A stretch of 64,000 nt of DNA, taken from contig NZ_VIQM01000065.1 in assembly GCF_008520265.1 (NCBI RefSeq), forward strand, positions 108,649-172,648, given 5' to 3'. The position numbers were made by a program, and so were the translations under genes. Shown here in pieces: positions 27,324 through 37,319 of this stretch. Each line of letters starts with the position of its first letter. The first letter of the stretch is position 1. Below the pieces are notes generated by a model. It was not told the origin of the DNA, searched no databases, and worked only from the letters and a program-made list of their open reading frames with translations. Origin of the DNA: Sphingobacterium cavernae. GTDB lineage: Bacteria > Bacteroidota > Bacteroidia > Sphingobacteriales > Sphingobacteriaceae.

Positions 27324-28051
27324 TGAATAAGCTGTTAATAAATACGCCACAAAACGTAAACTTTGAATACAAATTAGCGCCTGTTGGTTCTCGTATTCTA
27401 GCCTTTGCTATTGATTACGGTATTATGATGCTTTACGCGTTTATGGTTTATGTGTTTTTCAGCACATTCGATTTCCTCGAAGGATTAGACAATTGGTCTT
27501 TGTGGGGAATATATTCATTGGTTTTTCTACCGCTATTTTTTTACCCTTTGGCATGCGAAACAACACTAAATGGCCAAACGTTGGGTAAGAAAATTATGAA
27601 ACTCAAGGTGGTGAAGATAGATGGTACACGCGCCACATTCTACCAATATTTTATTCGTTGGGTTTCCAATGCTGTGGATATATTTTTAAGCATGGGTGGA
27701 GTTGGATTAACGAGTATTATTCTTTCTCAGAAAGGCCAACGGTTGGGTGATATTGCCGCAGATACGACAGTGATAAGTTTGAAAGAAACTTTAAATCTTA
27801 AAGAAACGGTATTCGAAGAACTCACTGTAGAACACAAAATCGTTTATCCCGAAGTGTATAAAATTTCTGATCAGGAGATCAACGAAATAAAAGACATTTA
27901 TAATACAGGCTATCGCCGAAAAAATTACGAAATCATAATTGCTTTAGCGGAAAAGGTGGAAACAATGATTGGAAAGAAATCTACTGATAGACCAGAAGCT
28001 TTCGTAGCTCAGGTTATTCAAGACCACTATTATTCGTTCAAAGATAACTAA
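27323..28051 (+). CDS. RDD family membrane protein
   Basis: A 242-residue protein with the RDD domain in residues 15-150: VGSRILAFAIDYGIMML supplies the first Arg and Asp, and TLNGQTLGKKIMKLKVVKIDG the loop motif. It has about three or four membrane helices and a cytoplasmic C-terminal tail of about 90 residues. It is divergent from the SpoIIM/MoxR cluster, and the linkage is a known genomic association. Function unknown. Confidence 0.9.
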   Translation: MNKLLINTPQNVNFEYKLAPVGSRILAFAIDYGIMMLYAFMVYVFFSTFDFLEGLDNWSLWGIYSLVFLPLFFYPLACETTLNGQTLGKKIMKLKVVKIDGTRATFYQYFIRWVSNAVDIFLSMGGVGLTSIILSQKGQRLGDIAADTTVISLKETLNLKETVFEELTVEHKIVYPEVYKISDQEINEIKDIYNTGYRRKNYEIIIALAEKVETMIGKKSTDRPEAFVAQVIQDHYYSFKDN

Positions 28052-28055
28052 AATA

Positions 28056-28082
28056 AAAAAGCGACTCTGAGAGTCGCTTTTT
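28056..28082. terminator. Bidirectional terminator between RDD and fabD genes
   Basis: A perfect 12-bp inverted repeat (AAAAAGCGACTC and GAGTCGCTTTTT, loop TGA) between two convergent genes. The T tracts on both strands would stop transcription in both directions. Confidence 0.9.
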
Positions 28083-28099
28083 CTATGTATTTAAACTTC

Positions 28100-28990
28100 T
28101 TATTCTGCGATAGAAGCAGAAGACGTTTGTGCTTGACGATCTACTTTTTTCACCAATCCTTGCAAAACATTACCTGGACCAACTTCCACAAAAGCTTCAG
28201 CTCCATCTGCTAGCATATTTTGTACGGTTTGCGTCCAACGAACTGCACCAGTTAATTGTGCAATTAAATTTGCTTTTATTTCTTGTGGATCTGTGTATGC
28301 TTTAGCATCTACATTTTGGTAAATCGGACATAAAGGAGATTGAATGTCTGTAGCCTCAATAGCTGCTTGCAATTCAACTTTCGCAGGCTCCATCAGTGGC
28401 GAGTGGAATGCACCACCTACATTCAATTTTAATGCACGTTTGGCGCCAGCCTCAGTCAATAAAGCACATGCTTTATCTACACCCTCGATAGAACCCGAAA
28501 TAACCAATTGTCCAGGACAATTGTAATTCGCGGCTACAACAACTTCTTCTACTTGTGCACATATTTTTTCTACTGTCTCATCGTCTAAACCTAAGATTGC
28601 TGCCATAGTAGAAGGTTGCAATTTACATGCTTTTTGCATTGCATTCGCGCGTTGCGAAACTAATTTTAAGCCATCTTCAAAAGATAACGCTCCTGCAGAA
28701 ACCAATGCAGAAAACTCACCCAAAGAGTGACCTGCAACCATTGAAGGTTGGAATTTATCACCCAAAGCTTTTGCTAAAATTACAGAATGCAAGAAAATAG
28801 CAGGCTGTGTAACATTAGTTTGTTTAAGATCTTCGTCTGTACCATTGAACATGATATCTGTGATACGAAAACCTAAAATATCGTTTGCTTTCTCAAATAA
28901 AGCTTTCGTCTCTTCATTAAGATTGTACAAGTCCTGACCCATTCCTACGAATTGAGCACCCTGACCTGGGAAAATGTAAGCTGTTTTCAT
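28100..28990 (-). CDS. fabD: Malonyl-CoA:ACP transacylase
   Basis: Transfers malonate from CoA to acyl carrier protein for fatty acid synthesis. The 296-residue cytoplasmic protein starts with the PGQGAQFVGMG motif (8-18), has the nucleophile Ser89 in AGHSLGEFSAL, and the catalytic His in GGAFHSPLM. Length is normal. It stands alone, with a probable promoter upstream and the bidirectional terminator downstream. Confidence 0.97.
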   Translation of the reverse strand: MKTAYIFPGQGAQFVGMGQDLYNLNEETKALFEKANDILGFRITDIMFNGTDEDLKQTNVTQPAIFLHSVILAKALGDKFQPSMVAGHSLGEFSALVSAGALSFEDGLKLVSQRANAMQKACKLQPSTMAAILGLDDETVEKICAQVEEVVVAANYNCPGQLVISGSIEGVDKACALLTEAGAKRALKLNVGGAFHSPLMEPAKVELQAAIEATDIQSPLCPIYQNVDAKAYTDPQEIKANLIAQLTGAVRWTQTVQNMLADGAEAFVEVGPGNVLQGLVKKVDRQAQTSSASIAE

Positions 28991-29039
28991 GACGACTTAT
29001 TTTCTATGTTAAAGGTTATTATCTAATGGAAAATATCGG

Positions 29040-29047
29040 CAAATATA
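29040..29047 (-). promoter_or_regulatory. Putative -7 box for fabD
   Basis: TATATTTG on the minus strand, 49 nt before the fabD ATG. No convincing -33 element at the usual distance. Confidence 0.4.
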
Positions 29048-29064
29048 ACAATATTGCTGAAATG

Positions 29065-30300
29065 CTATTCTTCTTCGGGCACAAAGCTCAACGAAGTCAA
29101 CTTTGATTCATCAAAAAATGTCTGCGATAGATCCAGAATATCTTCAGTCGTAACCGCATCAATCTTATCAAAAACATCTTGCAACGGAATTACTTTGCCG
29201 TAATCGATGAGATTTTTTGCTTCTGCAATGATCATACTCATGCGACTTTCTTCTGCTAAAGCAATTTGACCTTTGAACTTTTGTTTCGCTTGTTTGAGTT
29301 GATAAGCCGAAATAGGCGCTTGCTTGAGTTTATTCAATTCTTTGAATACCAAAGAAACTGCTTTCTTCAATTTCTCTTCGTCCGTACCCAAATAAATATT
29401 AAAATGTCCTGTATCCGTGTACATTGTGAAATTGGATTCGATCGTGTAGGCAATACCATATTTCTCACGAATACCCAGATTCAAAATCGAACTCATTCCA
29501 AAACCACCCAACATATTATTCAATAACAACATGGCTGTTTTGCGTTCATCGTAAATACCGAAAGTCTTCACCCCAAGCATATAATGTGCTTGATTGATAG
29601 GTTTTTCAATCACGATTTGTTGACTTACGTTCTCGAAACTTACTTTATCTTGTTTAGCTCTTGTGTTGGATTTTAACTTCCCAAAAATCTTATTCCCAAG
29701 GCGCTCAACTTGCGCTAGCGAATAATTCCCACCAATAGCAATGACAATTTCATTGGTATCGTAGTTCTTTTGCATGAAATCCAAAACATCGTCTTTCTGC
29801 AAAGATTTTAAGTCATCTTCAAGCCCTAAAATATTATGTCCTAAACCTGTTCCTTTGAATAATAAATCCTCAAAATCATCCATAATGGATTCTTCGGGAC
29901 TATCCAAATACGAAGCCATTTCATCCAAAATCACCCCTTTTTCCTTTTCGACTTCATTAGCAGGAAATGTAGAATGAAATAGTACATCTTCAAATAAATC
30001 CAAAGCACGCTCTAAATGTGGATTTAGAAATGAAGCGTGGAGGCAAGTATATTCTTTGGTTGTATATGCGTTCAAATCTCCACCAACTTGTTCTAATCGA
30101 TTCAAGATTTGATTTGTAGAACGTCGCTCGGTGCGTTTGAATAATAAATGTTCTATAAAATGCGCAACACCATATTTTCCTTCTTGCTCATCTTTCGCAC
30201 CTGCATTGACAATCATACACGTGTGCGTGATTGGAGAATTTTGGTAATGTAATAATATTCTGATACCATTATCCAGCTGGATAAGATTGTATTCCTTCAT
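29065..30300 (-). CDS. M16 family zinc metallopeptidase
   Basis: A 411-residue peptidase of the pitrilysin/processing-peptidase family. The inverted zinc motif HFIEH is at 47-51, with the downstream acidic ligand in the VILDEM helix (about Glu124). The second half has the inactive M16 C-terminal domain (TDTGHFNIYLGT). There is no signal peptide, so it is probably cytoplasmic. A TAGCTTTG -7 box lies upstream at 30327-30334. The substrate is unknown. Confidence 0.92.
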   Translation of the reverse strand: MKEYNLIQLDNGIRILLHYQNSPITHTCMIVNAGAKDEQEGKYGVAHFIEHLLFKRTERRSTNQILNRLEQVGGDLNAYTTKEYTCLHASFLNPHLERALDLFEDVLFHSTFPANEVEKEKGVILDEMASYLDSPEESIMDDFEDLLFKGTGLGHNILGLEDDLKSLQKDDVLDFMQKNYDTNEIVIAIGGNYSLAQVERLGNKIFGKLKSNTRAKQDKVSFENVSQQIVIEKPINQAHYMLGVKTFGIYDERKTAMLLLNNMLGGFGMSSILNLGIREKYGIAYTIESNFTMYTDTGHFNIYLGTDEEKLKKAVSLVFKELNKLKQAPISAYQLKQAKQKFKGQIALAEESRMSMIIAEAKNLIDYGKVIPLQDVFDKIDAVTTEDILDLSQTFFDESKLTSLSFVPEEE

Positions 30301-30326
30301 TTAATGTACTAATGTAAAAGTGATTG

Positions 30327-30334
30327 CAAAGCTA
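30327..30334 (-). promoter_or_regulatory. Putative -7 box for the M16 peptidase gene
   Basis: TAGCTTTG on the minus strand, 26 nt before the ATG and directly after the upstream terminator hairpin. No -33 element stands out. Confidence 0.4.
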
Positions 30335-30347
30335 CACAATAAAAACA

Positions 30348-30375
30348 AAACGGCTGTATGAACATACAGCCGTTT
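30348..30375 (-). terminator. Terminator after the outer membrane receptor gene
   Basis: Perfect 13-bp inverted repeat (AAACGGCTGTATG and its complement, nominal loop of two bases) lying 19 bp after the receptor stop codon on the minus strand, followed by a T-rich stretch. Confidence 0.85.
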
Positions 30376-30394
30376 GATTTATAAGACGTTGAAA

Positions 30395-33244
30395 TTACAT
30401 TCGTGGGCGTCTATGTCCTGGGAATTGACCCTCACTTTGCATAGGATTAATTCCAGAGAATTTCTGCAATTTGAATGTAAATGTCAACATAAAATATCTT
30501 GCTAAACGATTTGTTTGGCTATCTCTTAATATCTCACCTACAGTACGATTTATATTCGTTTGTTGATTCAATATATCAAATCCTTGGAAACGAATAGTGG
30601 CACGTTGGTCTTTCAAGAATCTTTGTTCAATGAACGAATTGATGATAAATGGATTCGCATTAGTACGGTATCCAGAGTTAAATTCTTTAGAAACATCAGC
30701 ACCAAAAATAGTGTTCGCTGTTAAATTTACTGAACCAACAATATTTGGAACTATCTTCTGTGTATTAGCAGCTGCAAAATCAGGTAAAGTAGAGCTCGTC
30801 CATGTATAATTATAACGTACACCTGGATTGATTTCTAAATTCTCTGATGGATTATATCTAAAAAATAACATTTGCGTTAAGGTTGTATTATTATTGACTC
30901 CCTTATCGAATCCAGTAGCCGCTACATTATTTACTAAACTTGCATTCTCATTATCTGTCAAGTAAGAAATTGTACGTGCATAGCTCACGCCACCACCATA
31001 CATGATATTATAGGTCTTCTCTTTCAATGATCTAGACCAATGATAAAATGAATTTATATTGTAAACTGGATCTGTTTCATTGATGTAACCTATTTCTTGT
31101 ACAATTCCTGATGAAATTACATTCGGATCTGTAGGCTGATCTCTATAACGTTTGTTTAACGTAACAATTTTATCTTGTGTAATCTCCGAACGCAACATCG
31201 CGAAGAAAGACTTGCCCTTTTGAAAATCACCCGTTCTTAATCTCACATTCATAGAGTGTCTGAATTCAGGATCCAAATTCGGGTTACCTAGCGTCGTGGT
31301 TGTTCTATTTGTACTCACTTCAAAAGGTAATACCTGAGAAATACCTGGCTCTGCTGAGCGTCCTGAATAATTGAAAGTAATATTTGATTGACGAGAGAAC
31401 TTATATTCAAAGCGCGCAATTGGAATAATATTCAAATTAGAACGATCGATATTCACATTATTGGATAATGATTTGGCTGTACCTTTTAATAGAGATGGTT
31501 GAACTGCCGCTCCTAATGAATATTTTACTTTGTCATTCTCAAACATGTAGCTTGCACCAAATCTGTGTGTGGTGAACCCGTAGTCATAATCGTAATTGAA
31601 ATTCAATTTTTGATCTGGCAAAGCACTACCATTCTCATTAAAAGCAGATTGCTTATCCTCATTATCATAATCATTTGTATTATAATCGTAAGCCAATTCT
31701 AATTTACTTTTTTCGGATAAAGGCTCTAAATACGAAACTGAAGCACCAGCATTCCAACTTTTGTTTAATGCTTCACGGATAGTTTGCTCGTAGATCTCAC
31801 CGATTGGTGTATTTTGATTCGATGGATCATATGTTAAACGATCTAAAACCTGATTGTATTCGTTAGTCGTCGATGCATTATCATAATTAAAATTGAAAAA
31901 TAGGTTGCGCCCTTTATCATTCAATCTTCTATTGTATAGTCCAGAGAAATTATAGCGAGGACTAGTAGATTCGTTTTCTGCTAACTGCAACTGCGTATAA
32001 TCTAATGCCGAATTATTGTATAAAATTGAATTCGCTAAATTTTTTGTAGAGTTATCGTTGAATCCAATTTGTGGTGTAATTTTGATATAATCCTTATCAG
32101 TAATATTCCACTCTAAATTTCCTTCAAAACGATGATTACCACGTATACTATTGTTATTAGTCGTATCACCTTCTGTTAAGTTCTGACCAATATACTCTGT
32201 AAAGGAATTAGATAATGTATTATTATCATCGCGTCCGTACGAATACGAACCGTAAGTCTTCAATTTTTCAGAGAAATCATGGCGAACATTAATACCAATT
32301 GACCCTGTATTTGTAATACCTTCAGCACCTCCAAACATACCACCGCCGCCACGGCCACCGCCGCCACCTTGACGACCACGAGCGCCACCACCCATTGCAT
32401 TGAAATCAAATAAAGGAGCGTTCATATTATTTAAATTTCCCAAAACTGAAATTTGAGAATTTGCTTTGAATCCCATAAACATACCTGTTGTTTGATAGCG
32501 TTCTTCTGTACCTCCACCAACACGTATCGTCGTAGCATAACCATTATTATACTTTGGATCAATTTGAATATTCAACACTTTGGTTGACTCACCAGATTTG
32601 TTTCCAGTAAGGTTTGCCATATCCCCAAAATCATCTACAACTTGGATTTTTTGGATAATATCTGCAGGTAAATTTTGTGTAGCCGTTTTCACATCGCCAC
32701 CGAAGAAATCTTTACCATTGATACGTACACGCGTTACTTGTTCACCTTGGGAAGTTACATTACCGTCTTTATCCACATCTACGCCTTGTAATTTTTTCAA
32801 AGCATCCTCTGCAACAGCACCTTGACGCAACTTTAAGTTGTCCATAGCATATTCAACAGTATCACCTTTTACTTGAATGGTAACAACGCCTGCTACAACA
32901 ACTTCTTCAATCATATTTGAAATCGGAGCCAACTGTATAGTAGGAACCAACATTCTTGTTTCTCCAACAGGGAAAGTAAACTCATTTTCATATGGTTCAA
33001 AACCCAAACTCGCAATTTTGATTTTGAATTTATCTGCTTTGACATTGTTGAAGGTAAAGATACCTCCTACTGATGAGCTGGTACGCAAAGTATCAGTCTC
33101 AGATATAAATTGCACTGTAGCTCCAGAAACTATTCGAGATAGGGAATCACGTAGTAAACCTTGAACTACTTTATTGGATTGAGCTTGTAGATTAAAACCT
33201 AGACTCAAAAATAATACGGCTATTAAAGCACTATAAAACTTCAT
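30395..33244 (-). CDS. TonB-dependent receptor-like outer membrane beta-barrel protein
   Basis: A 949-residue outer membrane protein. Signal peptide (1-21, ending FNLQAQS), a carboxypeptidase-regulatory-like domain (about 25-105), then a plug-like region with DGNVTSQGEQVTRVRINGKDFFGGD and LPADIIQKIQVVDDF, and a long beta-barrel with alternating aromatic strands. A loop near residues 290-315 is very glycine- and arginine-rich. The C-terminus (GHRRPRM) does not end in the usual aromatic residue. It is 17 bp after a CBM9-like protein gene, so the pair is one unit. No SusD gene is present. The substrate is unknown. Confidence 0.88.
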   Translation of the reverse strand: MKFYSALIAVLFLSLGFNLQAQSNKVVQGLLRDSLSRIVSGATVQFISETDTLRTSSSVGGIFTFNNVKADKFKIKIASLGFEPYENEFTFPVGETRMLVPTIQLAPISNMIEEVVVAGVVTIQVKGDTVEYAMDNLKLRQGAVAEDALKKLQGVDVDKDGNVTSQGEQVTRVRINGKDFFGGDVKTATQNLPADIIQKIQVVDDFGDMANLTGNKSGESTKVLNIQIDPKYNNGYATTIRVGGGTEERYQTTGMFMGFKANSQISVLGNLNNMNAPLFDFNAMGGGARGRQGGGGGRGGGGMFGGAEGITNTGSIGINVRHDFSEKLKTYGSYSYGRDDNNTLSNSFTEYIGQNLTEGDTTNNNSIRGNHRFEGNLEWNITDKDYIKITPQIGFNDNSTKNLANSILYNNSALDYTQLQLAENESTSPRYNFSGLYNRRLNDKGRNLFFNFNYDNASTTNEYNQVLDRLTYDPSNQNTPIGEIYEQTIREALNKSWNAGASVSYLEPLSEKSKLELAYDYNTNDYDNEDKQSAFNENGSALPDQKLNFNYDYDYGFTTHRFGASYMFENDKVKYSLGAAVQPSLLKGTAKSLSNNVNIDRSNLNIIPIARFEYKFSRQSNITFNYSGRSAEPGISQVLPFEVSTNRTTTTLGNPNLDPEFRHSMNVRLRTGDFQKGKSFFAMLRSEITQDKIVTLNKRYRDQPTDPNVISSGIVQEIGYINETDPVYNINSFYHWSRSLKEKTYNIMYGGGVSYARTISYLTDNENASLVNNVAATGFDKGVNNNTTLTQMLFFRYNPSENLEINPGVRYNYTWTSSTLPDFAAANTQKIVPNIVGSVNLTANTIFGADVSKEFNSGYRTNANPFIINSFIEQRFLKDQRATIRFQGFDILNQQTNINRTVGEILRDSQTNRLARYFMLTFTFKLQKFSGINPMQSEGQFPGHRRPRM

Positions 33245-33261
33245 AATGTATATGTATATAA

Positions 33262-34005
33262 CTATTTTTTTATTTTATCAAAAACCCAAATATCTGTATC
33301 GCTCGAAAATGGATTTTTTAGTGTGTTACTCATCGTTGGTCTTCCCATCATCATAGGAGACATATTTCTATTTCTGTTTGAATTGGAAGCAATTTTTTTC
33401 ATTTGGTTATAATTTGTATTTATGCCTAAGTTAATTGCTAAATCATTAGTTTTTAGCCCAACTAAGCTAAGAGGTATCCTAGCTTCGTAAACCAAACATT
33501 TATTACTATCTATTTTAACTTTTGCCTGTATATTATAATCGTTGTTAATTGCTAACACACCATCACGCACACGTCCAAACCCCGACAGAAAATACCCATT
33601 CACATTATTTAGAAGCTCTTCTTCAAAATTTTTATTCGCTAATTCTTCATCATTAGCCAAGGCTCTCCTGCGCTCCCTGTCCCAATAAGGGAATTGTAGT
33701 CGAGCTCCTTCTTTCTTTTTGTCTGTATAGCTAATATCTACAAATAAGCCTCCACGAAAAGCCTCACGCTGCAACGGCAAATCTTTGACAACAATAGCGA
33801 CAAACAATTCATTATTTTGTTCAGCTACCGCAAAAGACCATAGATCGCCAGGAACAGTTGTCAAATGTCCATCCCAATCGTTTAAACTTGCATCAATTGA
33901 AATATTCTCCGCTTTGGAGAAGGTATAATTCACTTTTTTGTTTTTCTGAGCAAATGTAAGATTAGGCAGAATAACACATAATAAAAGAAAAGAAAGCTTA
34001 TACAT
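33262..34005 (-). CDS. Exported CBM9-like domain protein
   Basis: A 247-residue protein with a signal peptide (ending near LTFAQ, residue 19) followed by a beta-sandwich that starts with ISIDASLNDWDG. This motif is typical of carbohydrate-binding family 9-like domains, also found at the front of DUF5916 proteins. The C-terminal part has a Met- and Asn-rich stretch (NSNRNRNMSPMMMGRP) before the end. It is co-transcribed with the downstream barrel protein and may be its surface or periplasmic partner. Ligand unknown. Confidence 0.7.
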   Translation of the reverse strand: MYKLSFLLLCVILPNLTFAQKNKKVNYTFSKAENISIDASLNDWDGHLTTVPGDLWSFAVAEQNNELFVAIVVKDLPLQREAFRGGLFVDISYTDKKKEGARLQFPYWDRERRRALANDEELANKNFEEELLNNVNGYFLSGFGRVRDGVLAINNDYNIQAKVKIDSNKCLVYEARIPLSLVGLKTNDLAINLGINTNYNQMKKIASNSNRNRNMSPMMMGRPTMSNTLKNPFSSDTDIWVFDKIKK

Positions 34006-34144
34006 TAGTTTTTCTACTTATTTTTACGAATGAATTAGACAGCTCAATTATTGAAAAGTTTAATCGAGATACAAAAAAAACAATTAGTTATTGTATCGGC
34101 TACAATTTTTTGTGTTATCACAGAGAAGTTACAGATTAGAAAGT

Positions 34145-34741
34145 ATGTTATTATCACATTATCAAGAAGATTTAGTCGAAGCAGGTTGTGACGAAGCAGG
34201 AAGAGGATGCCTCGCAGGCCCAGTTTTTGCGGCGGCTGTTGTATTTCCAAAAGGATATTTCAATCCGATTCTAAATGATTCGAAAAAGCTTTCAGAAAAG
34301 AAAAGAATGGAATTAAGACCAATCATCGAACGTGATGCTTTGGCTTTTGCAGTGATGACCGTTAGTCCCCAAGAAATTGATAAAATAAATATTCACAACG
34401 CTTCTTATAAAGCTATGCACCTCGCGTTGGATGCGCTTACGGTACAACCCGAGTTGCTCCTAATAGACGGTAATCGTTTTATTCCGTACAAAAATGTGCA
34501 ATACCAATGCATTATAAAGGGTGATGGCAAATATTTGTCTATAGCAGCCGCTTCAATATTAGCTAAAACCTATCGTGATGATTATATGGTAGAACTAGGA
34601 AAAGATTTCCCACAGTACGATTGGGCTACAAATAAAGGATATCCTACAGTGAAGCACCGTACAACCGTATTGGAATTAGGGTTTACACCACATCACCGCA
34701 AGACATTTACAGTGAGTAGACCGCAACTGACTTTGTTTTAA
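34145..34741 (+). CDS. rnhB: Ribonuclease HII
   Basis: Cleaves RNA in RNA-DNA hybrids, including single misinserted ribonucleotides. The 198-residue protein has the RNase HII motif [13 protein letters not shown] (Asp16, Glu17) and LLIDGNRF with the next catalytic Asp. I chose the ATG at 34145 because it gives the usual family length; the upstream ATG at 34091 adds 18 residues without family character. It ends at a strong bidirectional terminator. Confidence 0.95.
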   Translation: MLLSHYQEDLVEAGCDEAGRGCLAGPVFAAAVVFPKGYFNPILNDSKKLSEKKRMELRPIIERDALAFAVMTVSPQEIDKINIHNASYKAMHLALDALTVQPELLLIDGNRFIPYKNVQYQCIIKGDGKYLSIAAASILAKTYRDDYMVELGKDFPQYDWATNKGYPTVKHRTTVLELGFTPHHRKTFTVSRPQLTLF

Positions 34742-34743
34742 AT

Positions 34744-34775
34744 AAAAATGGCTTTTCAATTGAAAAGCCATTTTT
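34744..34775. terminator. Bidirectional terminator between rnhB and the YfhO-like gene
   Basis: A perfect 16-bp inverted repeat (AAAAATGGCTTTTCAA and its complement, no formal loop) between two convergent genes, with T runs on both strands. Confidence 0.9.
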
Positions 34776-34780
34776 TGTTA

Positions 34781-37243
34781 TTATGCTACTTTTTGTTTTC
34801 TTCTGTAGGTAAGGAAAATTCCTGCCAATATTCCTAGCACCAATATTATAGATCCTATCAAAGATATAATACTGCTAATTTTTACAGTCTCTGGATCGAA
34901 TACAAATTCTACTTTGTGATTTCCTCCAGGCAATTGCAATGCACGTAAAATATAATCCGCACGTAGAATCGGAACTTCTTCGCCATCTACATACGCCTTC
35001 CATCCTTTTTCATAATATACTTCCGAGAATACCGCGAACACATCATTTGGAGCAGAATACTCATATTCCATTTTATCTGGATGATAAGAAGTCAACTTGA
35101 TAGAAGCATTATTCGCTAAGCCCAATCTTTTTTCGTCAATCTTAGACTTAAATTCTTCATGCACGAAAGCTTCTTTTGATGGATCAAAGCTACTAATAGC
35201 TTGCATTTCTTGGTTATTATCTTTGACAAAAGTCACTCTATCCACAAACCAAGCATTTCCAGCAGCTGTCGACCGGCGTTGAATTCTATCTACATTATTT
35301 TGAGGATCTTTTGTAATCAAATAACGCACGTTGAACATATCCAACACGTCCTCATTGATTGCGCCATTGAATTGATGTTCTAAGATTTCTTGATAGCGCA
35401 TTAATTTTGCAGCGTGGTAACCCCCAAAGTTCTTGTGGAAGAAAGAAGCTTTAGCATCCGAGAAAGGATTGGTAGTCAAATCCAACACGCGATAACTTGG
35501 ATCTTTATCTATTTTAATCAATTGATCTACTTCACGCTCTTCAATAGGATTTCTATAGACACTTTTATCCACAAATGTATCATTATTTAGGTAGCGCTTA
35601 TCTACAGTCCAAAGGTCTACCAACGTCACAGTACCTATGGAAATTATAAGGACAGTAGCAGATAATTTCTTTTTGATAAAGGCAAATATTAAAGCGAAAA
35701 CAACAGCAACAATAAAGAACGAACGCCATGCATCAGCTGATGCCAAATCTGATCTATCTTTTACCAATGCATCCGCCAATTGGTTAGCCATTCCAGCATC
35801 ACCCAGTTGTTGGCTAAGCATAGCTACAAAACCTTGGTGATCTGAAACTCTGAAGCTTAAAATACTTGGTACAATTGCAATCAGCAAACAAATTGCTGCT
35901 ACTGATCCAAAACTATATAGCACCTTTTTATCTAATTCTACAATTTCATCTTTGCGATTTATTAATTCGTGGACTGCTAATACTGCTAAAAGAGGTACTA
36001 ATATTGAAGGAATAATTAAAATAGATTCAGGAGCTCTAAACTTGTTAAAGAGAGGGAAATAATCAAAGAAAATATCGATAACCAATGGGAAGTTTTCCCC
36101 AAGAGCCAATAGCATCGTTAAAATAAATGCAGAAAGTATCCACCATTTCAATCGATCCTTAACAATAAATAAACCCAATATAAATAAAGCTATGACACCC
36201 GCTCCAAAATACCACGGTCCTGAAGTAAAAGATTTATCTCCCCAATAAGTAGGAATACTTTGAGCATATTGAACAGCCTGTTGTTGAGGTGCCCCCATGT
36301 TTGTGAAAAATTTAGCCACATGAGATTCTTCATCTAAAAGGCCTCCCGATTTCCCCCCAAGGGCATTAGGAATTATTAATGTTAAATTCTCGCTTATACC
36401 TTGACTCCATGCATAAGCGTAATCTTTATCAAGTCCGGCAGATGATTTTCCATCCTCCGTCTTTGCAAGATTTGCTTTACCACGTGTCGTTAACTTACTG
36501 TATTCATATGTCGGAAATAATACCGTTGCATTTACCGCCACTGCAACCAAAACAGCACCTAATTGAACAGCAGAGTTTTTTGCAAATTCGGGTAACTTCT
36601 TGTCACGAATTGCATAATATAACTCAAACCCGACAAACACTAACAACGCTATAAACAGATAGTACGTCATTTGAACATGGTTCGTTCTAATTTCTAACGC
36701 TAAAAATAAGGCTAATAAAATACCACCCCATAATTTATTACCTCGATAACACATTATTACTGCTCCAATAATTGGAGCTAAGTAAGCAATCGCATAAGCT
36801 TTGTTAACATGTCCCGCTTCAATATAAATGAAGTTGTAAGAAGAAAAAGTTATAGCAATTGCACCGACAGCCGCCAACCAAGGCTTAACACGTAATACAC
36901 TTAACAAAAAATATCCCCCTAATAAATAAATCAATATTACATCGGCGGGCAATGGAAACACTGATTTTACAGCGTTACTGATATACGTTGCTACGTTTGT
37001 AGAATGGTGGTACCAAATTTGGAATGTTGGCATGCCGCCAAACATAGAGTTTGTCCACTGTGGTGCTTTACCATCTTTAGCTTTAAAATCAAAAAGCTCT
37101 TTTTGGCTACCCATTGCTTGTACAACGTCATGTTGCGATAATGTTTTACCTTGCCATACTGGCGAAAAATAGAAAAACACTAAGGCAAAAAATATTGCGA
37201 TTACGATTAAATGTGAGGAGTTATCCTTAAACCAATTTTTCAT
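34781..37243 (-). CDS. YfhO-family membrane protein
   Basis: An 820-residue integral membrane protein with about 12-14 helices, related to the GT-C-like YfhO family. The N-terminal part (after helix one at about 12-28) has periplasmic-loop residues typical of lipid-linked glycosyltransferases, and the C-terminal domain has GNAWFVD and YEKGWKAYVDGEEVPILRAD, then LPGGNHKVEFVFDP. These are the C-terminal YfhO hallmarks. Members add sugars to cell-wall polymers in Gram-positives; the substrate here is unknown. A TATTTTTG -7 box lies about 32 nt upstream at 37276-37283. Confidence 0.9.
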   Translation of the reverse strand: MKNWFKDNSSHLIVIAIFFALVFFYFSPVWQGKTLSQHDVVQAMGSQKELFDFKAKDGKAPQWTNSMFGGMPTFQIWYHHSTNVATYISNAVKSVFPLPADVILIYLLGGYFLLSVLRVKPWLAAVGAIAITFSSYNFIYIEAGHVNKAYAIAYLAPIIGAVIMCYRGNKLWGGILLALFLALEIRTNHVQMTYYLFIALLVFVGFELYYAIRDKKLPEFAKNSAVQLGAVLVAVAVNATVLFPTYEYSKLTTRGKANLAKTEDGKSSAGLDKDYAYAWSQGISENLTLIIPNALGGKSGGLLDEESHVAKFFTNMGAPQQQAVQYAQSIPTYWGDKSFTSGPWYFGAGVIALFILGLFIVKDRLKWWILSAFILTMLLALGENFPLVIDIFFDYFPLFNKFRAPESILIIPSILVPLLAVLAVHELINRKDEIVELDKKVLYSFGSVAAICLLIAIVPSILSFRVSDHQGFVAMLSQQLGDAGMANQLADALVKDRSDLASADAWRSFFIVAVVFALIFAFIKKKLSATVLIISIGTVTLVDLWTVDKRYLNNDTFVDKSVYRNPIEEREVDQLIKIDKDPSYRVLDLTTNPFSDAKASFFHKNFGGYHAAKLMRYQEILEHQFNGAINEDVLDMFNVRYLITKDPQNNVDRIQRRSTAAGNAWFVDRVTFVKDNNQEMQAISSFDPSKEAFVHEEFKSKIDEKRLGLANNASIKLTSYHPDKMEYEYSAPNDVFAVFSEVYYEKGWKAYVDGEEVPILRADYILRALQLPGGNHKVEFVFDPETVKISSIISLIGSIILVLGILAGIFLTYRRKQKVA

Positions 37244-37319
37244 GAATAATTTAGCGGTTATTTTTTGTCAAAGACCAAAAATATAGAATTGATTTTAATA
37301 TTTACTTAGACTTTGTTGA

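Noticed and set aside
32310..32400. Gly-rich repeat in the receptor gene as an assembly error
   Set aside because: The frame continues through it and the codons vary, so it is a real low-complexity loop.
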